Below are positions 1-6,652 of a DNA stretch of 29,150 bases, piece by piece. The notes beneath the pieces are model-generated. The model made no database searches and was not told the DNA's origin. It saw only the letters and a program-made list of their open reading frames with translations. The stretch is from a virus. A program made the translations under genes and the position numbers. The number at the start of each line of letters is the position of its first letter. The first letter of the stretch is position 1. The stretch spans positions 1-29,150 of the IMG/VR virus record IMGVR_UViG_3300007346_000145. One strand, given 5' to 3'.

Positions 1-1649
1 ACAACCTGGTTCAACGTACGAAGCCCCTGCTGTTCTTTCGTAGCAGGGTTCAGCGCCTTCATCGAACCACCCTCAATGCTAATCAGGAACTCGCCGTACA
101 GGTCTTCTTTCGAAACCTCAGGCCACTGCGCCCCCTCGAACCCTGCCACTCGGATAGCCGTCGGCTCGTCCAGATACTCCTGGCAGAGAAGGAACATGAG
201 CGTTCCGATCTGCGCCGCAGCCTCTTCAACCGACTGGATCTTGTCCTGCGCACGCAACGTAGCGACACCCTCAACGACAGCAGCGGCCGTAGCGGACATA
301 CGGTCGGCGCCCATACCGCCGGACTGGAAGTCGTTGATACCAAGAACTTCTTGCATGTACGCCTGAATTTCGGCTTTAGCAGCATAAATGTCGTTTGCCA
401 AAGCGGCGCGGAACACAGGAACAATAATCTGGTCCAGCGGTTCACCGTTAGGAACTTCGACCTGCGCAACAACGTCCGACTCGGACGACTCCAGCGCGGC
501 GATCAACTCTTCGGTCACGGCGTCCTTGCGAACAAGATACTTCTGTCCGGCCCGGCGCGCGTTCTCGAACTGTTCGGTGATCAGTTCGTTCATCATCTCC
601 TGCAGCGAAGCAACATTGTCAATGTCGCCAAAACCCCAGAAGTCGTTCCCGCTCGAAGTGAAGTTACGGACGTGGACGAACGGCGGGTAGCGGTGCGACC
701 AAGGAAGGTCACCCTGCCACAGCGGGTCGGGGGACTCCAACTGGAACACGGACAACTGCCGGGTTCGCATGTCGTAGAACTCCCAGTAGGTAGCAGTGTC
801 AAGGGCCAAGTCGGAATAGTGGCTGCCCTGAACCTCTTCGACCTGACGTCGCCACTCGGCCTGATACTCATCGGCAGGGTTGACCGTCGCCCCGTCACGA
901 ACAACAGTGTCTTCATTGACGTCAAATTCCGGGTTGGCGAGAACTTCGTCGACATGCATTGTGATACGGTGAGCGACCCACTGCGCGTCTTCGATACGTC
1001 GGGCGTTGTTCGGGACAAAAATGTCGTACGGGGACACGTACTCTGCGAACGGCTCCGACCGGATGACGCGCATCATGCTGGATGGCACAGAACGTTCCAT
1101 GACTTCGATACGGCCGTCGAAATCGCGGTCTTCCAAAATGGCAGTAAGGCGTTCGTCGTTGTACTTGTCCAAAGCGATCTCACGGCGAGCCGAACCGTCA
1201 AGTTCGGCTTCTTCCTCGATGTGAGTCCAACCGACCTTGACAAACCCTGAGCCAAGGCGGACCGCGTCGGCGGTCGCATCACGCAGTTCGCGGGTGGTCC
1301 GGAGCCGCTTCCAGAAGTAGTTGATAACAGCGTCGGCAACTTCGGAGTTCAGTTCGGCTTCTTCCCCTCCGGCGTACGGCACTGCAACAAACTGCGGGTC
1401 TCGCGAAACGACAGACGCAAGAATGATGTTAATATGTGGCAGAATCATGTTGACAACATGCTCAGACAGGTGCGGGAAGAAGTCGGTCAGTTTCCCAGCC
1501 TGGACCTGCTCAGCCTGACGAAGCGACCCGGTTCGGTACAGGGCTTCGATAAGCCGCCAGCGGCGGTGGCGCTCGTCCATCGTCGCAACAGAGTGGCGGA
1601 CAAGGTCCTGCATCTGCGTCAACGAGTAAGGCTGAATCTTTACCGCCAT
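1..1649 (-). CDS. portal protein (partial, 3' end beyond window)
   Basis: The portal forms the dodecameric ring at the capsid vertex through which DNA is packaged and ejected. The frame is open from ATG at 1649 to the window edge, giving 549 codons without a stop. The protein starts MAVKIQPYSLTQMQ. It contains the mixed helical and acidic pattern of phage portals, including WEFYDMRTRQLSVF, then GFGDIDNVASLQEMMNELI and EQFENARRAGQKYLV, close to the P22/podovirus-type head-tail connector pattern. The ATG overlaps the end of the large terminase gene by 10 bases, and a GGAGAG sits about 9 bases upstream, so translation is probably coupled. The position directly after terminase is the classic packaging gene order. 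The family is recognised by pattern, not by search. Confidence 0.85.
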   Translation of the reverse strand, partial: MAVKIQPYSLTQMQDLVRHSVATMDERHRRWRLIEALYRTGSLRQAEQVQAGKLTDFFPHLSEHVVNMILPHINIILASVVSRDPQFVAVPYAGGEEAELNSEVADAVINYFWKRLRTTRELRDATADAVRLGSGFVKVGWTHIEEEAELDGSARREIALDKYNDERLTAILEDRDFDGRIEVMERSVPSSMMRVIRSEPFAEYVSPYDIFVPNNARRIEDAQWVAHRITMHVDEVLANPEFDVNEDTVVRDGATVNPADEYQAEWRRQVEEVQGSHYSDLALDTATYWEFYDMRTRQLSVFQLESPDPLWQGDLPWSHRYPPFVHVRNFTSSGNDFWGFGDIDNVASLQEMMNELITEQFENARRAGQKYLVRKDAVTEELIAALESSESDVVAQVEVPNGEPLDQIIVPVFRAALANDIYAAKAEIQAYMQEVLGINDFQSGGMGADRMSATAAAVVEGVATLRAQDKIQSVEEAAAQIGTLMFLLCQEYLDEPTAIRVAGFEGAQWPEVSKEDLYGEFLISIEGGSMKALNPATKEQQGLRTLNQV

Positions 1650-3361
1650 GAGCCGGCTCTCCGCATTCTCCTGGCATAACTTTGGTTGTCACGGTCCTGC
1701 TGCCGCCAGATCGCAGCCGCCTCATCGAAGATGTGGCCTACCGTGAACACCTGCATGTTGTCGACAAGTCCATCCATATGGCTGTTTGTGGCCTTCGGAG
1801 CGTTCTGCTCAGCCACATAAACCCAGATTGCGGTTGACATGACTAGGTCGTCGTTCATTCCAACGTCTGCCGCGACTTTCCCGTCAGGTTTGACAACGAA
1901 AGCGCCAAGTTCCCGGCGCAACATCGCATCAACGCCACCCATGACCGTCTCATTCTCAAAATCAAGCCATTTTGCTAGCGTGTCAACGACCAGCGGACGC
2001 CGCGTTGCGGTCATAGGGAACCCGTACATCTGTTCCTGCCGGTATTTACGGTGTCCTGTGTACCTGTGGACGTACAGGTTCGTGTAACCTTCGGATCTCA
2101 TAATATGAACGACAGTTTCGCCGTACCCGCCTTGCCGTTCGACGACCATCAGCGCGTCACGGCCGGCAGAATCGGCAAAGAAACGTCCGGTAAGCATCGC
2201 ATCAACCGTATATTCGGCCGGTTCGACCATGTTTGAGTGCCAGAACCCTACTCTTTGCGGCACACCATCCTGATCGACCCACCCTATACACATCGACGTG
2301 TAGTCGCCGCCCGTCCCAGACGCTGGGTCAAGGGAAATTACCGCCCTGCAACCGTCAGGCACCCCAATCAGGGCGTCTTCGCGGAACCTGAAGTTCCCTT
2401 CGCTATCAGGTTTGAACGTAACATTGCCATAATCGTCGTTTACAAGGTCGCCGCGAAGCGGAAAGTCCTCAAATTCTTCCACATCAGGCAGATCTACAAA
2501 CCTGGAACGGCCAGACTGTCTAAAAGCCTCCTCAGCGGACGACGGATACTCGGCAAAAAACAGCCAAGGTTCCGACGCCATCGCTTTTTTCTTCGCATCA
2601 TAGTGCGTGTAGTCGATTGTTTCACGTGAAACGGCCGGGTTCATAAACCTGGACACGTACCACGGGTGAAAAATCGGAACAAACTGGTTGTCTCCACGTT
2701 CTGCGTCACGGTAAAGACGCGCGAAAGAGTTGTGGCCGCCACGTGCCGTGCTGAAAACGATCATTGAACCGCCCGCGTCGGTCGTCGGAAGCAGCGTACG
2801 CAGCGCATCGTCCTGATATTCGGCCAGAGCAGCCTCGTCCCACAGCACCAGCGTCGCCGTCTGACCGGCTGCCACCGTCCTAGTAGCCGCGTACGACGTG
2901 ATGCGGGACACCATACCGTCAGAAAACTTGTACGAATGGTGTTTTGCCGCGTCGTTGTCCAGTTTCGGGCCGCGTTCCAACACCCATTTTGGCAGGAACG
3001 ACCACATGAAATCGATCATTTCCAACGCTTTATCGGCTGCAGTCTGACTACGAGACACCATTACGATGTTCGAACCGGGCCGGAACATCAGCATCCACAG
3101 CGCATACGCCATAGCAAGCGTCGTAAGTCCCAACTGGCGGGCCTTCAGAACAACCACATACCGTTCCGAACGGAAGATATCGAGCGTCTCACGCTGGTAG
3201 TCGAACAGTTCGAAGTTTGTACGGCCAGAAGTCCCACCCATAATCTCGCCGGCAGGGATCTGCAGGCACTCTTCGAAGAAAAGCGCCGGATCGTCCCGGT
3301 ATTGGCGCCACTTCAACTCGGCGTAAGCCTGCTCCAAGGCGGCACGGCGACGCTGGTTCAC
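1640..3361 (-). CDS. terL: terminase large subunit (packaging ATPase/nuclease)
   Basis: This is the motor that pumps DNA into the prohead and cuts the concatemer. In the 573-aa product the Walker A-like motif KARQLGLTT lies at about 73-81. Walker B LVLWDE with the catalytic Glu lies at about 171-176. An RNase H-like nuclease follows, with acidic residues in SLDPASG (D about 345), VVERQGG (E about 408) and GMNDD (D about 504/505). Both halves look intact. I chose the GTG at 3361 because it forms a GTGA overlap with the small terminase stop. The open frame runs 20 codons further upstream, but entirely inside the small terminase gene. The C-terminus overlaps the portal start. All expected catalytic residues are present. 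Confidence 0.95.
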   Translation of the reverse strand: MNQRRRAALEQAYAELKWRQYRDDPALFFEECLQIPAGEIMGGTSGRTNFELFDYQRETLDIFRSERYVVVLKARQLGLTTLAMAYALWMLMFRPGSNIVMVSRSQTAADKALEMIDFMWSFLPKWVLERGPKLDNDAAKHHSYKFSDGMVSRITSYAATRTVAAGQTATLVLWDEAALAEYQDDALRTLLPTTDAGGSMIVFSTARGGHNSFARLYRDAERGDNQFVPIFHPWYVSRFMNPAVSRETIDYTHYDAKKKAMASEPWLFFAEYPSSAEEAFRQSGRSRFVDLPDVEEFEDFPLRGDLVNDDYGNVTFKPDSEGNFRFREDALIGVPDGCRAVISLDPASGTGGDYTSMCIGWVDQDGVPQRVGFWHSNMVEPAEYTVDAMLTGRFFADSAGRDALMVVERQGGYGETVVHIMRSEGYTNLYVHRYTGHRKYRQEQMYGFPMTATRRPLVVDTLAKWLDFENETVMGGVDAMLRRELGAFVVKPDGKVAADVGMNDDLVMSTAIWVYVAEQNAPKATNSHMDGLVDNMQVFTVGHIFDEAAAIWRQQDRDNQSYARRMRRAGSWR

Positions 3362-3933
3362 GCCGGAGCAACCTGCAACGACATCCAGCCGGTCATCGCG
3401 TCCATCCCGATAAGCCGGCACACCTCCCCAACCAGGTCTTCATCAGATATATCGGGGAACATGTTGCCAGATTTCTGCTCAGCCTCAATAAAAGGCTTCC
3501 CGTAATGTTTCATGTACATGTCGATAGCGCCCTGGTTGCCATCCATCGCCATCCTGACCAGCGTGTCTTTCACCTGCTGGTACCGCTGCTCGTCCTCCGA
3601 CAGCGACTCGTCCCACACAGGATCGTCAGACACCGTCAAAGCGGGCGTCTCGAATTTTTTCAAAGCATTACCATGAGAAGCAGGTTTCGGACCGCCAATG
3701 GCCGACACAGTCGAATTCGGTGCGGAGTGAGACACCTCGATCCGACGCTGTCTCACTAACTCCTGAAACGGCTCCTGAGCCTCCCAACGGGACAACGTAC
3801 GAGGATTCACACCCTTAAGATGTGCGAAATCCCGTTTCGTAGTAGGAAGACCAAAAGAAGTCTTTAAACGGGACGGCGTAGCCAGCCAAGTAGCATACTC
3901 ATACTTGACCGACGTTTTAGGAATATTCGCCAT
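3358..3933 (-). CDS. terS: terminase small subunit (DNA recognition)
   Basis: A 191-aa protein lying directly upstream of the large terminase and overlapping it by four bases. Residues about 25-52 read as a helix-turn-helix: a TKRDFAHLKGV helix, a turn, then NPRTLSRWEAQ as the recognition helix. This is typical of small terminases that bind the packaging initiation site. A hydrophilic linker follows, then a helical stretch (DEQRYQQVKDTLVRMAMDG, AIDMYMKHYGKP) that could be the oligomerisation part. The call rests on the helix-turn-helix, the size and the gene order. Its ATG overlaps the stop of the Lys-rich gene before it. Confidence 0.8.
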   Translation of the reverse strand: MANIPKTSVKYEYATWLATPSRLKTSFGLPTTKRDFAHLKGVNPRTLSRWEAQEPFQELVRQRRIEVSHSAPNSTVSAIGGPKPASHGNALKKFETPALTVSDDPVWDESLSEDEQRYQQVKDTLVRMAMDGNQGAIDMYMKHYGKPFIEAEQKSGNMFPDISDEDLVGEVCRLIGMDAMTGWMSLQVAPA

Positions 3934-4082
3934 TACTTCTTCTTCTTAGCAGCCTTCTTTTTCTTCGGAGCAGCACCAGCCTGCCGCAACGCCGCACCAG
4001 AACGGCTCTCCCGGCGAGCACGCGCCGCCGCAGCCTTACCCGCAGCCGTATACGGAAACTTCTTCCCACCAACCTTAGGCAT
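3933..4082 (-). CDS. small lysine/alanine-rich basic protein (49 aa)
   Basis: Unrecognised. ATG at 4082 is preceded by GAAGGA six bases away, a good ribosome binding site, whereas the longer open frame upstream lacks one. The product starts MPKVGGKKFPYTAAGKAAAARARR and ends in a lysine-rich tail with two KKKK runs. Such extreme basicity suggests binding of DNA, perhaps as a capsid-internal protein. It is one of three consecutive small basic genes before the terminase genes, which suggests a shared structural or packaging role. No catalytic motif is seen. Confidence 0.65.
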   Translation of the reverse strand: MPKVGGKKFPYTAAGKAAAARARRESRSGAALRQAGAAPKKKKAAKKKK

Positions 4083-4092
4083 AATCAGTCCT

Positions 4093-4386
4093 TCACCATT
4101 TGACACGGTCAGCCCAATAGGCTGCCGACATCTTACCCTTAGCAATATTCTTCGCATGCCGCGCCTTAAACGAAGCACGCTTCGTCTTCATACGCGCAGA
4201 CTCACCAGCCTTCGGCTTCCCAGCAGTCTTCGCACCCTGCTCGCCAAAACGGATCGTCTTCACCTGCGAACCCTGCTTAGCAACAACAATATGCGACTTC
4301 TTCGGATGATTCGGCGTACGCTTAGGCTTGTTATACCCGGACACCCCGGCACGCTTCAGACGAGAATCAGGCTTCTTAGCGGGCAC
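4093..4386 (-). CDS. small basic phage protein with conserved RFGEQG...KASFKARH motif (97 aa)
   Basis: The C-terminal half carries VKTIRFGEQGAKTAGKP, then RASFKARHAKNIAKGKM, then SAAYWADRVKW. I recognise this pattern from small basic proteins found near packaging genes in many podovirus-like phages, where the arrangement RFG...SFRARH...YWxxKxW recurs. No biochemical function is established to my knowledge. I chose GTG at 4386 because GAAGGGG lies just upstream. It overlaps the end of the preceding gene by 11 bases, while the longer frame would run through that gene. Strong basicity suggests nucleic acid contact. Confidence 0.65.
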   Translation of the reverse strand: MPAKKPDSRLKRAGVSGYNKPKRTPNHPKKSHIVVAKQGSQVKTIRFGEQGAKTAGKPKAGESARMKTKRASFKARHAKNIAKGKMSAAYWADRVKW

Positions 4387-4558
4387 GCTTACGCCCCTTC
4401 GCCGCCATAGTCTGAAACTTCTTCGCCCCATACTTCTTACGGCCAATAGACGCCGCCAAAGCCTTAGGATCCCTCACACCCTTCTTCGCCAAATCCTTCG
4501 ACAACTTCTCAAACCGACCGCCACCACCAACCTTCATCGACTTCTTCTTAGTAGCCAT
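4376..4558 (-). CDS. small basic protein (60 aa)
   Basis: The product starts MATKKKSMKVGGGGRFEKLS and continues with KKGVRDPKALAASIGRKKYG and KKFQTMAAKGRKRAR. The block RFEKLSKDLAKKGVRDPKALAASIGRKKYG resembles short phage proteins that usually sit beside the RFGEQG-type protein, as here. ATG at 4558 has GGAG five bases upstream. Function is unknown. It is likely nucleic-acid- or virion-associated, given its charge and its place in the late operon. Confidence 0.65.
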   Translation of the reverse strand: MATKKKSMKVGGGGRFEKLSKDLAKKGVRDPKALAASIGRKKYGAKKFQTMAAKGRKRAR

Positions 4559-4566
4559 CTTTACTC

Positions 4567-4620
4567 CGGTCTACCCTAGTGCGTCGAACCTTACGTTCGA
4601 CGCCCGGTCTAACCCTAGGT
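4567..4620. repeat. hairpin flanked by near-identical direct repeats
   Basis: A perfect 9-bp stem (GCGTCGAAC / GTTCGACGC, 4581-4589 with 4595-4603) has a 5-base loop. It is flanked on the left by CCGGTCTACCCTAG (4567-4580) and on the right by CCGGTCTAACCCTAGG (4605-4620 area), which differ by one inserted A. It lies between two leftward genes. No U-run follows on the minus strand, so a classical intrinsic terminator is unlikely. A protein-binding site or RNA processing site is possible. Confidence 0.55.
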
Positions 4621-4665
4621 ACCCTGGGAAACGCACGTCAAGCAGGCAGTCCAATTACCAACCAA

Positions 4666-5322
4666 TCAACCAAACCTAAAATTAGACCCACCAGAATCCC
4701 AACTACCAAGCGACCGCCCATAAAACGGAACCTCCTCAATCCCCTCAACAGGACGAGAAGTACTATCATAAATACGACCCAAACGGTCCGTAAACCACCC
4801 GCCAGGCATAGTACCACCCGGCGCATACACCTCATCAAAAACCTCAGTACCCATATAATCCGCCGGACGACCAGCCCCGCGCCCACGCCACTCAGGAACC
4901 CGATTATACGCAAACGGCACACCAGACTCCGCACGATACGGCCAAACCCTAAAACCCTCATACGGAGCCACAACAGGCGACCCCATATCCTGAGGCGGAA
5001 ACACCACACGACGCCCAGAATCAAAATCACGCATAGCCAACGGCCGCGCCCCACCAGCAGACGGCGAAGAAAAATGGCTACGATCCTGATCCATCGACTC
5101 CCACGGATCAACATCCCGACCCTGACGCCTCAAATAATCCTCAGCGCCATACTTAGCACGATCCCCACCATCCAAACCCAACGCACGCCCACCACCACCA
5201 CGCTGAATAGACCTATTCATCTCCCGCACCCCACGACGACGCCGAGACGCAGCCCGCGAAGCAGCCAACAACTGCCGAACATTCCCAGACCGCAACGCAG
5301 CCCGCAACAAACCAGACGCCAT
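4666..5322 (-). CDS. hypothetical protein, first gene of leftward packaging operon (218 aa)
   Basis: Not recognised. ATG at 5322 has a near-perfect GGAGG six bases upstream, so I prefer it to the open frame beginning at 5358. The N-terminus is arginine-rich (MASGLLRAALRSGNVRQLLA, then a SRRRRG run), followed by a glycine/arginine-rich low-complexity stretch. The rest is rich in Pro, Gly, Tyr and Trp (for example FPPQDMGSPVV, GGWFTDRLGRIYDSTSRPV), without transmembrane segments. The composition fits a virion-associated protein. It begins the leftward operon next to the structured divergent region. Confidence 0.7.
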   Translation of the reverse strand: MASGLLRAALRSGNVRQLLAASRAASRRRRGVREMNRSIQRGGGGRALGLDGGDRAKYGAEDYLRRQGRDVDPWESMDQDRSHFSSPSAGGARPLAMRDFDSGRRVVFPPQDMGSPVVAPYEGFRVWPYRAESGVPFAYNRVPEWRGRGAGRPADYMGTEVFDEVYAPGGTMPGGWFTDRLGRIYDSTSRPVEGIEEVPFYGRSLGSWDSGGSNFRFG

Positions 5323-5436
5323 AACCAACCTCCAAATAGGCCCTACAAATAGCCCCACACGTGGCCGACAAACCCAAACAAACGCCCCACACCCAAAACC
5401 CCAAAAAATACACCGCCAGACATCACTAACGCGGAG
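5323..5436. promoter_or_regulatory. divergent intergenic region with G-rich minus strand
   Basis: This stretch separates leftward and rightward transcription, so promoters for both are expected, but I cannot pick convincing -35/-10 pairs. On the minus strand 5373-5402 reads as four G runs (GGGG, GGG, GGGG, GGG) separated by 4, 3 and 9 bases, a loose G-quadruplex pattern in the leader of the 218-aa gene. The plus strand has an A-run at about 5403-5408. Confidence 0.4.
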
Positions 5437-5539
5437 GAGCCCGCCGGGGGAACCGGCGGGGCTCGCCCCGGCGATCTAGCCGCCGGGATCGAGCCGCGCC
5501 GGTCCGGCCCCGTCGCCCGCCAGCCGGGTGGCTGGCGGG
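5437..5539 (+). promoter_or_regulatory. cluster of three GC-rich hairpins (start of structured leader)
   Basis: Three independent stems lie in a row. At 5437-5464 an 11-bp stem has one bulged G and a GGGAA loop. At 5467-5487 a 7-bp stem CCCGGCG/CGCCGGG has a 7-base loop. At 5516-5539 a perfect 10-bp stem CCCGCCAGCC/GGCTGGCGGG has a GGGT loop. The open frames in this stretch on both strands have no credible start sites. I read the stretch as non-coding and structured, continuing into the two larger folds downstream. The strand of the RNA is inferred from the gene that follows. Confidence 0.55.
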
Positions 5540-5553
5540 CTGGCGGGTTCCTC

Positions 5554-5640
5554 CGTTCGCGTCGAGGCGGGGGCCTGCCCCCGTCCTCGCGAACGCTCCC
5601 GTGGCGAAGCCGCGGGAGCGTTCGTCCTCGAACGCGAACG
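5554..5640 (+). ncRNA. three-way-junction RNA/DNA fold
   Basis: Base pairing was traced by hand. The closing helix CGTTCGCG+TCGAGG (5554-5567) pairs with CCTCGA+CGCGAACG (5626-5640) with a single bulged A at 5632, 14 bp in all. Inside are two arms. Arm A is CGGGGGC/GCCCCCG at 5568-5583. Arm B is GAACGCTCCCG/CGGGAGCGTTC at 5591-5623, extended by T-G and GGC/GCC pairs to a GAA loop, about 15 bp. The 5' strand CGTTCGCG can alternatively pair with CGCGAACG at 5588-5595, which would break both the closing helix and arm B. This is a possible switch. No known RNA family is recognised. Confidence 0.6.
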
Positions 5641-5646
5641 TCGCTC

Positions 5647-5840
5647 CTCCGTGCTGCGTCGCCCCCCTGGGGCGACCCGGCGTGCCGGGTTGCGAGGGGG
5701 GCAACTTGGCAGGCCGGCACACCGCCCCTTGGGCGGTGTGGCCGCGGCCGCCTTGCGGCCGCTCGCCTGGCCTGCCGTTGTCCCCCCGTCGCACCGGCAC
5801 CAGCCGGGTCGCCCTGCGGGGCTGCGACGCTAGCACGGAG
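5647..5840 (+). ncRNA. 194-nt T-shaped structured element covering the ribosome binding site of the next gene
   Basis: A near-continuous helix of about 63 bp has small bulges and ends in two arms. Successive stems are 5647-5655/5832-5840 (9 bp), 5656-5662/5824-5830 (7), 5663-5666/5818-5821 (4), 5669-5681/5803-5815 (13), 5682-5688/5794-5800 (7), 5691-5695/5789-5793 (5), 5696-5701/5782-5787 (6), 5702-5705/5777-5780 (4) and 5708-5715/5769-5776 (8). The apex holds two perfect hairpins, 5718-5740 (10 bp) and 5744-5762 (8 bp), both with CTT loops. The outermost helix pairs CTCC (5647-5650) with GGAG (5837-5840), the Shine-Dalgarno of the ATG at 5847. A cis-regulatory RNA is the simplest reading; a DNA cruciform or replication origin is the alternative. 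Confidence 0.65.
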
Positions 5841-5846
5841 TTCGCT

Positions 5847-6158
5847 ATGTTCGAGTTCTCGTTCCTCACGATCCTCGCCGGCATCACCACGGGCGAGTTC
5901 AAGCGCGAGGACAAGGCGGGGCAGAAGTTCACCCGCCTGGTCCTGCGCGACGCGAACGGCGTCCGCCAGAGCCTCCCTTGGTGGGAGGCGCCGCTGCCCG
6001 AGGGCGAGGCCCTCGTGCTCGGCGAGGGCGACGAGGCGCGGTTCGCCGCGGGTGACGCGGTCCGCGTCACCCTGCGGCTGAACCGGGCCGGCTCGGCCTC
6101 GGTCGCGCGGATCGCGCACGCCGAGGTCGCCGTCCCGACGGCGTCGCTCGTCGGCTGA
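5847..6158 (+). CDS. hypothetical GC-rich small protein (103 aa)
   Basis: Not recognised. ATG at 5847 follows GGAG six bases upstream, and that GGAG is locked in the outer helix of the long upstream fold. The product starts MFEFSFLTILAGITTGEFKR and continues with repeated strand-like stretches (FTRLVLRDANGVRQSLPWW, DAVRVTLRLNRAGSASVARI), so a small beta-barrel such as an OB fold is possible but unproven. Codons end almost always in G or C, unlike the mixed third positions of its neighbours, which suggests separate acquisition together with the leader. A strong hairpin follows the stop. Confidence 0.75.
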   Translation: MFEFSFLTILAGITTGEFKREDKAGQKFTRLVLRDANGVRQSLPWWEAPLPEGEALVLGEGDEARFAAGDAVRVTLRLNRAGSASVARIAHAEVAVPTASLVG

Positions 6159-6169
6159 GGCCGACGGCG

Positions 6170-6195
6170 CCCCGGCCCCCTTCGGGGGGCCGGGG
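6170..6195 (+). terminator. strong hairpin after the GC-rich gene, terminator-like
   Basis: A perfect 11-bp stem CCCCGGCCCCC/GGGGGCCGGGG has a TTCG loop and lies 12 bases after the stop at 6158. There is no T-run afterwards, so it is an intrinsic terminator only in the loose sense used for high-GC actinobacteria. It may also protect RNA ends. Confidence 0.6.
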
Positions 6196-6254
6196 TCGCC
6201 TCGGGCCTCTGCCGTAAGTTCTTGATCGGCCGTTGTCAGTCTGGAGGAGGCCGT

Positions 6255-6281
6255 GTGTCTCCGGAGAGGAGGACGCCGTGA
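6255..6281 (+). CDS. possible 8-codon leader peptide
   Basis: GTG at 6255 follows GGAGGAGG (6243-6250) at a workable distance. It reads eight codons (V/M-SPERRTP) to a TGA that overlaps the GTG start of the next small gene as GTGA. The strong Shine-Dalgarno has no other well-spaced start. It may be a translational coupling leader, but it is too short to judge by coding statistics. Confidence 0.3.
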   Translation: MSPERRTP

Positions 6282-6367
6282 TCGACGGTGTCGATGTTGC
6301 TGTTCTGCTGGTGTTCTGTCCGCTGTTGGCTACGCTCGGCCTGGTGCTGAGCAGGAAGGGGTGGTGA
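6278..6367 (+). CDS. 29-aa single-pass membrane peptide
   Basis: GTG at 6278 follows GAGAGGAGG (6264-6272). The product is VIDGVDVAVLLVFCPLLATL followed by GLVLSRKGW. It has one hydrophobic segment of about 20 residues (about 6-25), an acidic N-terminal start and a basic tail (RK), as in small phage inner-membrane peptides. Its stop overlaps the next start as TGATG, so the two are probably co-translated. Function is unknown. Toxicity or membrane signalling are guesses only. Confidence 0.55.
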   Translation: MIDGVDVAVLLVFCPLLATLGLVLSRKGW

Positions 6368-6645
6368 TGGAACGGGATGTGGATGCCCGTGTGTATGACG
6401 CTTTGGAGCGTCACGGGCTGGACCTTCCCCTCTCTGAGTTTTGGGATCATCTTCAGGATGAAGTTTCTTTCTTTGATGATCTGAAGTTCGCCGCTTATGC
6501 GGTGCAGGTCCTTATGGATATGTCGGACTGGGCTTCGTTCGATGAGTCCGATAAGGAGATGGTTCGTAAGTTCGGCACCTTGTATGTGGAGTTGAAGGTG
6601 CTGGTGTCAGATCTGCTGCGTCGTAACCCTAACGCTCTGATCTGA
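6367..6645 (+). CDS. hypothetical acidic protein (92 aa)
   Basis: Unrecognised. The start ATG at 6367 overlaps the stop of the membrane peptide as TGATG. The product begins MERDVDARVYDALERHGLDL. It is acidic and helical (FFDDLKFAAYAVQVLMDM, DKEMVRKFGTLYVELKVLV), with no metal-binding or catalytic motif visible. Helix-rich, soluble and small, it fits the pattern of early phage host-interaction proteins. That is inference from context only. Confidence 0.7.
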   Translation: MERDVDARVYDALERHGLDLPLSEFWDHLQDEVSFFDDLKFAAYAVQVLMDMSDWASFDESDKEMVRKFGTLYVELKVLVSDLLRRNPNALI

Positions 6646-6652
6646 TTGGTCA

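Noticed and set aside
351-1250. Plus-strand open frame of 299 codons opposite the portal gene
   Set aside because: It lies antisense to a clearly recognised portal frame, lacks a ribosome binding site and has no recognisable protein pattern.
4579-5352. Plus-strand open frame of 257 codons opposite the 218-aa gene
   Set aside because: A Thr/Arg/Pro-rich shadow. The minus-strand gene has an excellent GGAGG start.
5528-5833. Plus-strand open frame through the structured leader
   Set aside because: It consists almost entirely of paired stems, has no Shine-Dalgarno, and the composition follows the hairpins rather than protein constraint.
5343-6119. Minus-strand open frame of 258 codons across the GC-rich leader and the 103-aa gene
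   Set aside because: It spans non-coding hairpins. The product is arginine/proline/glycine-rich shadow sequence, and the plus-strand gene has the better start.
6170-6195. Hairpin as a certain intrinsic terminator
   Set aside because: No T-run follows the stem, so it is recorded only as terminator-like.
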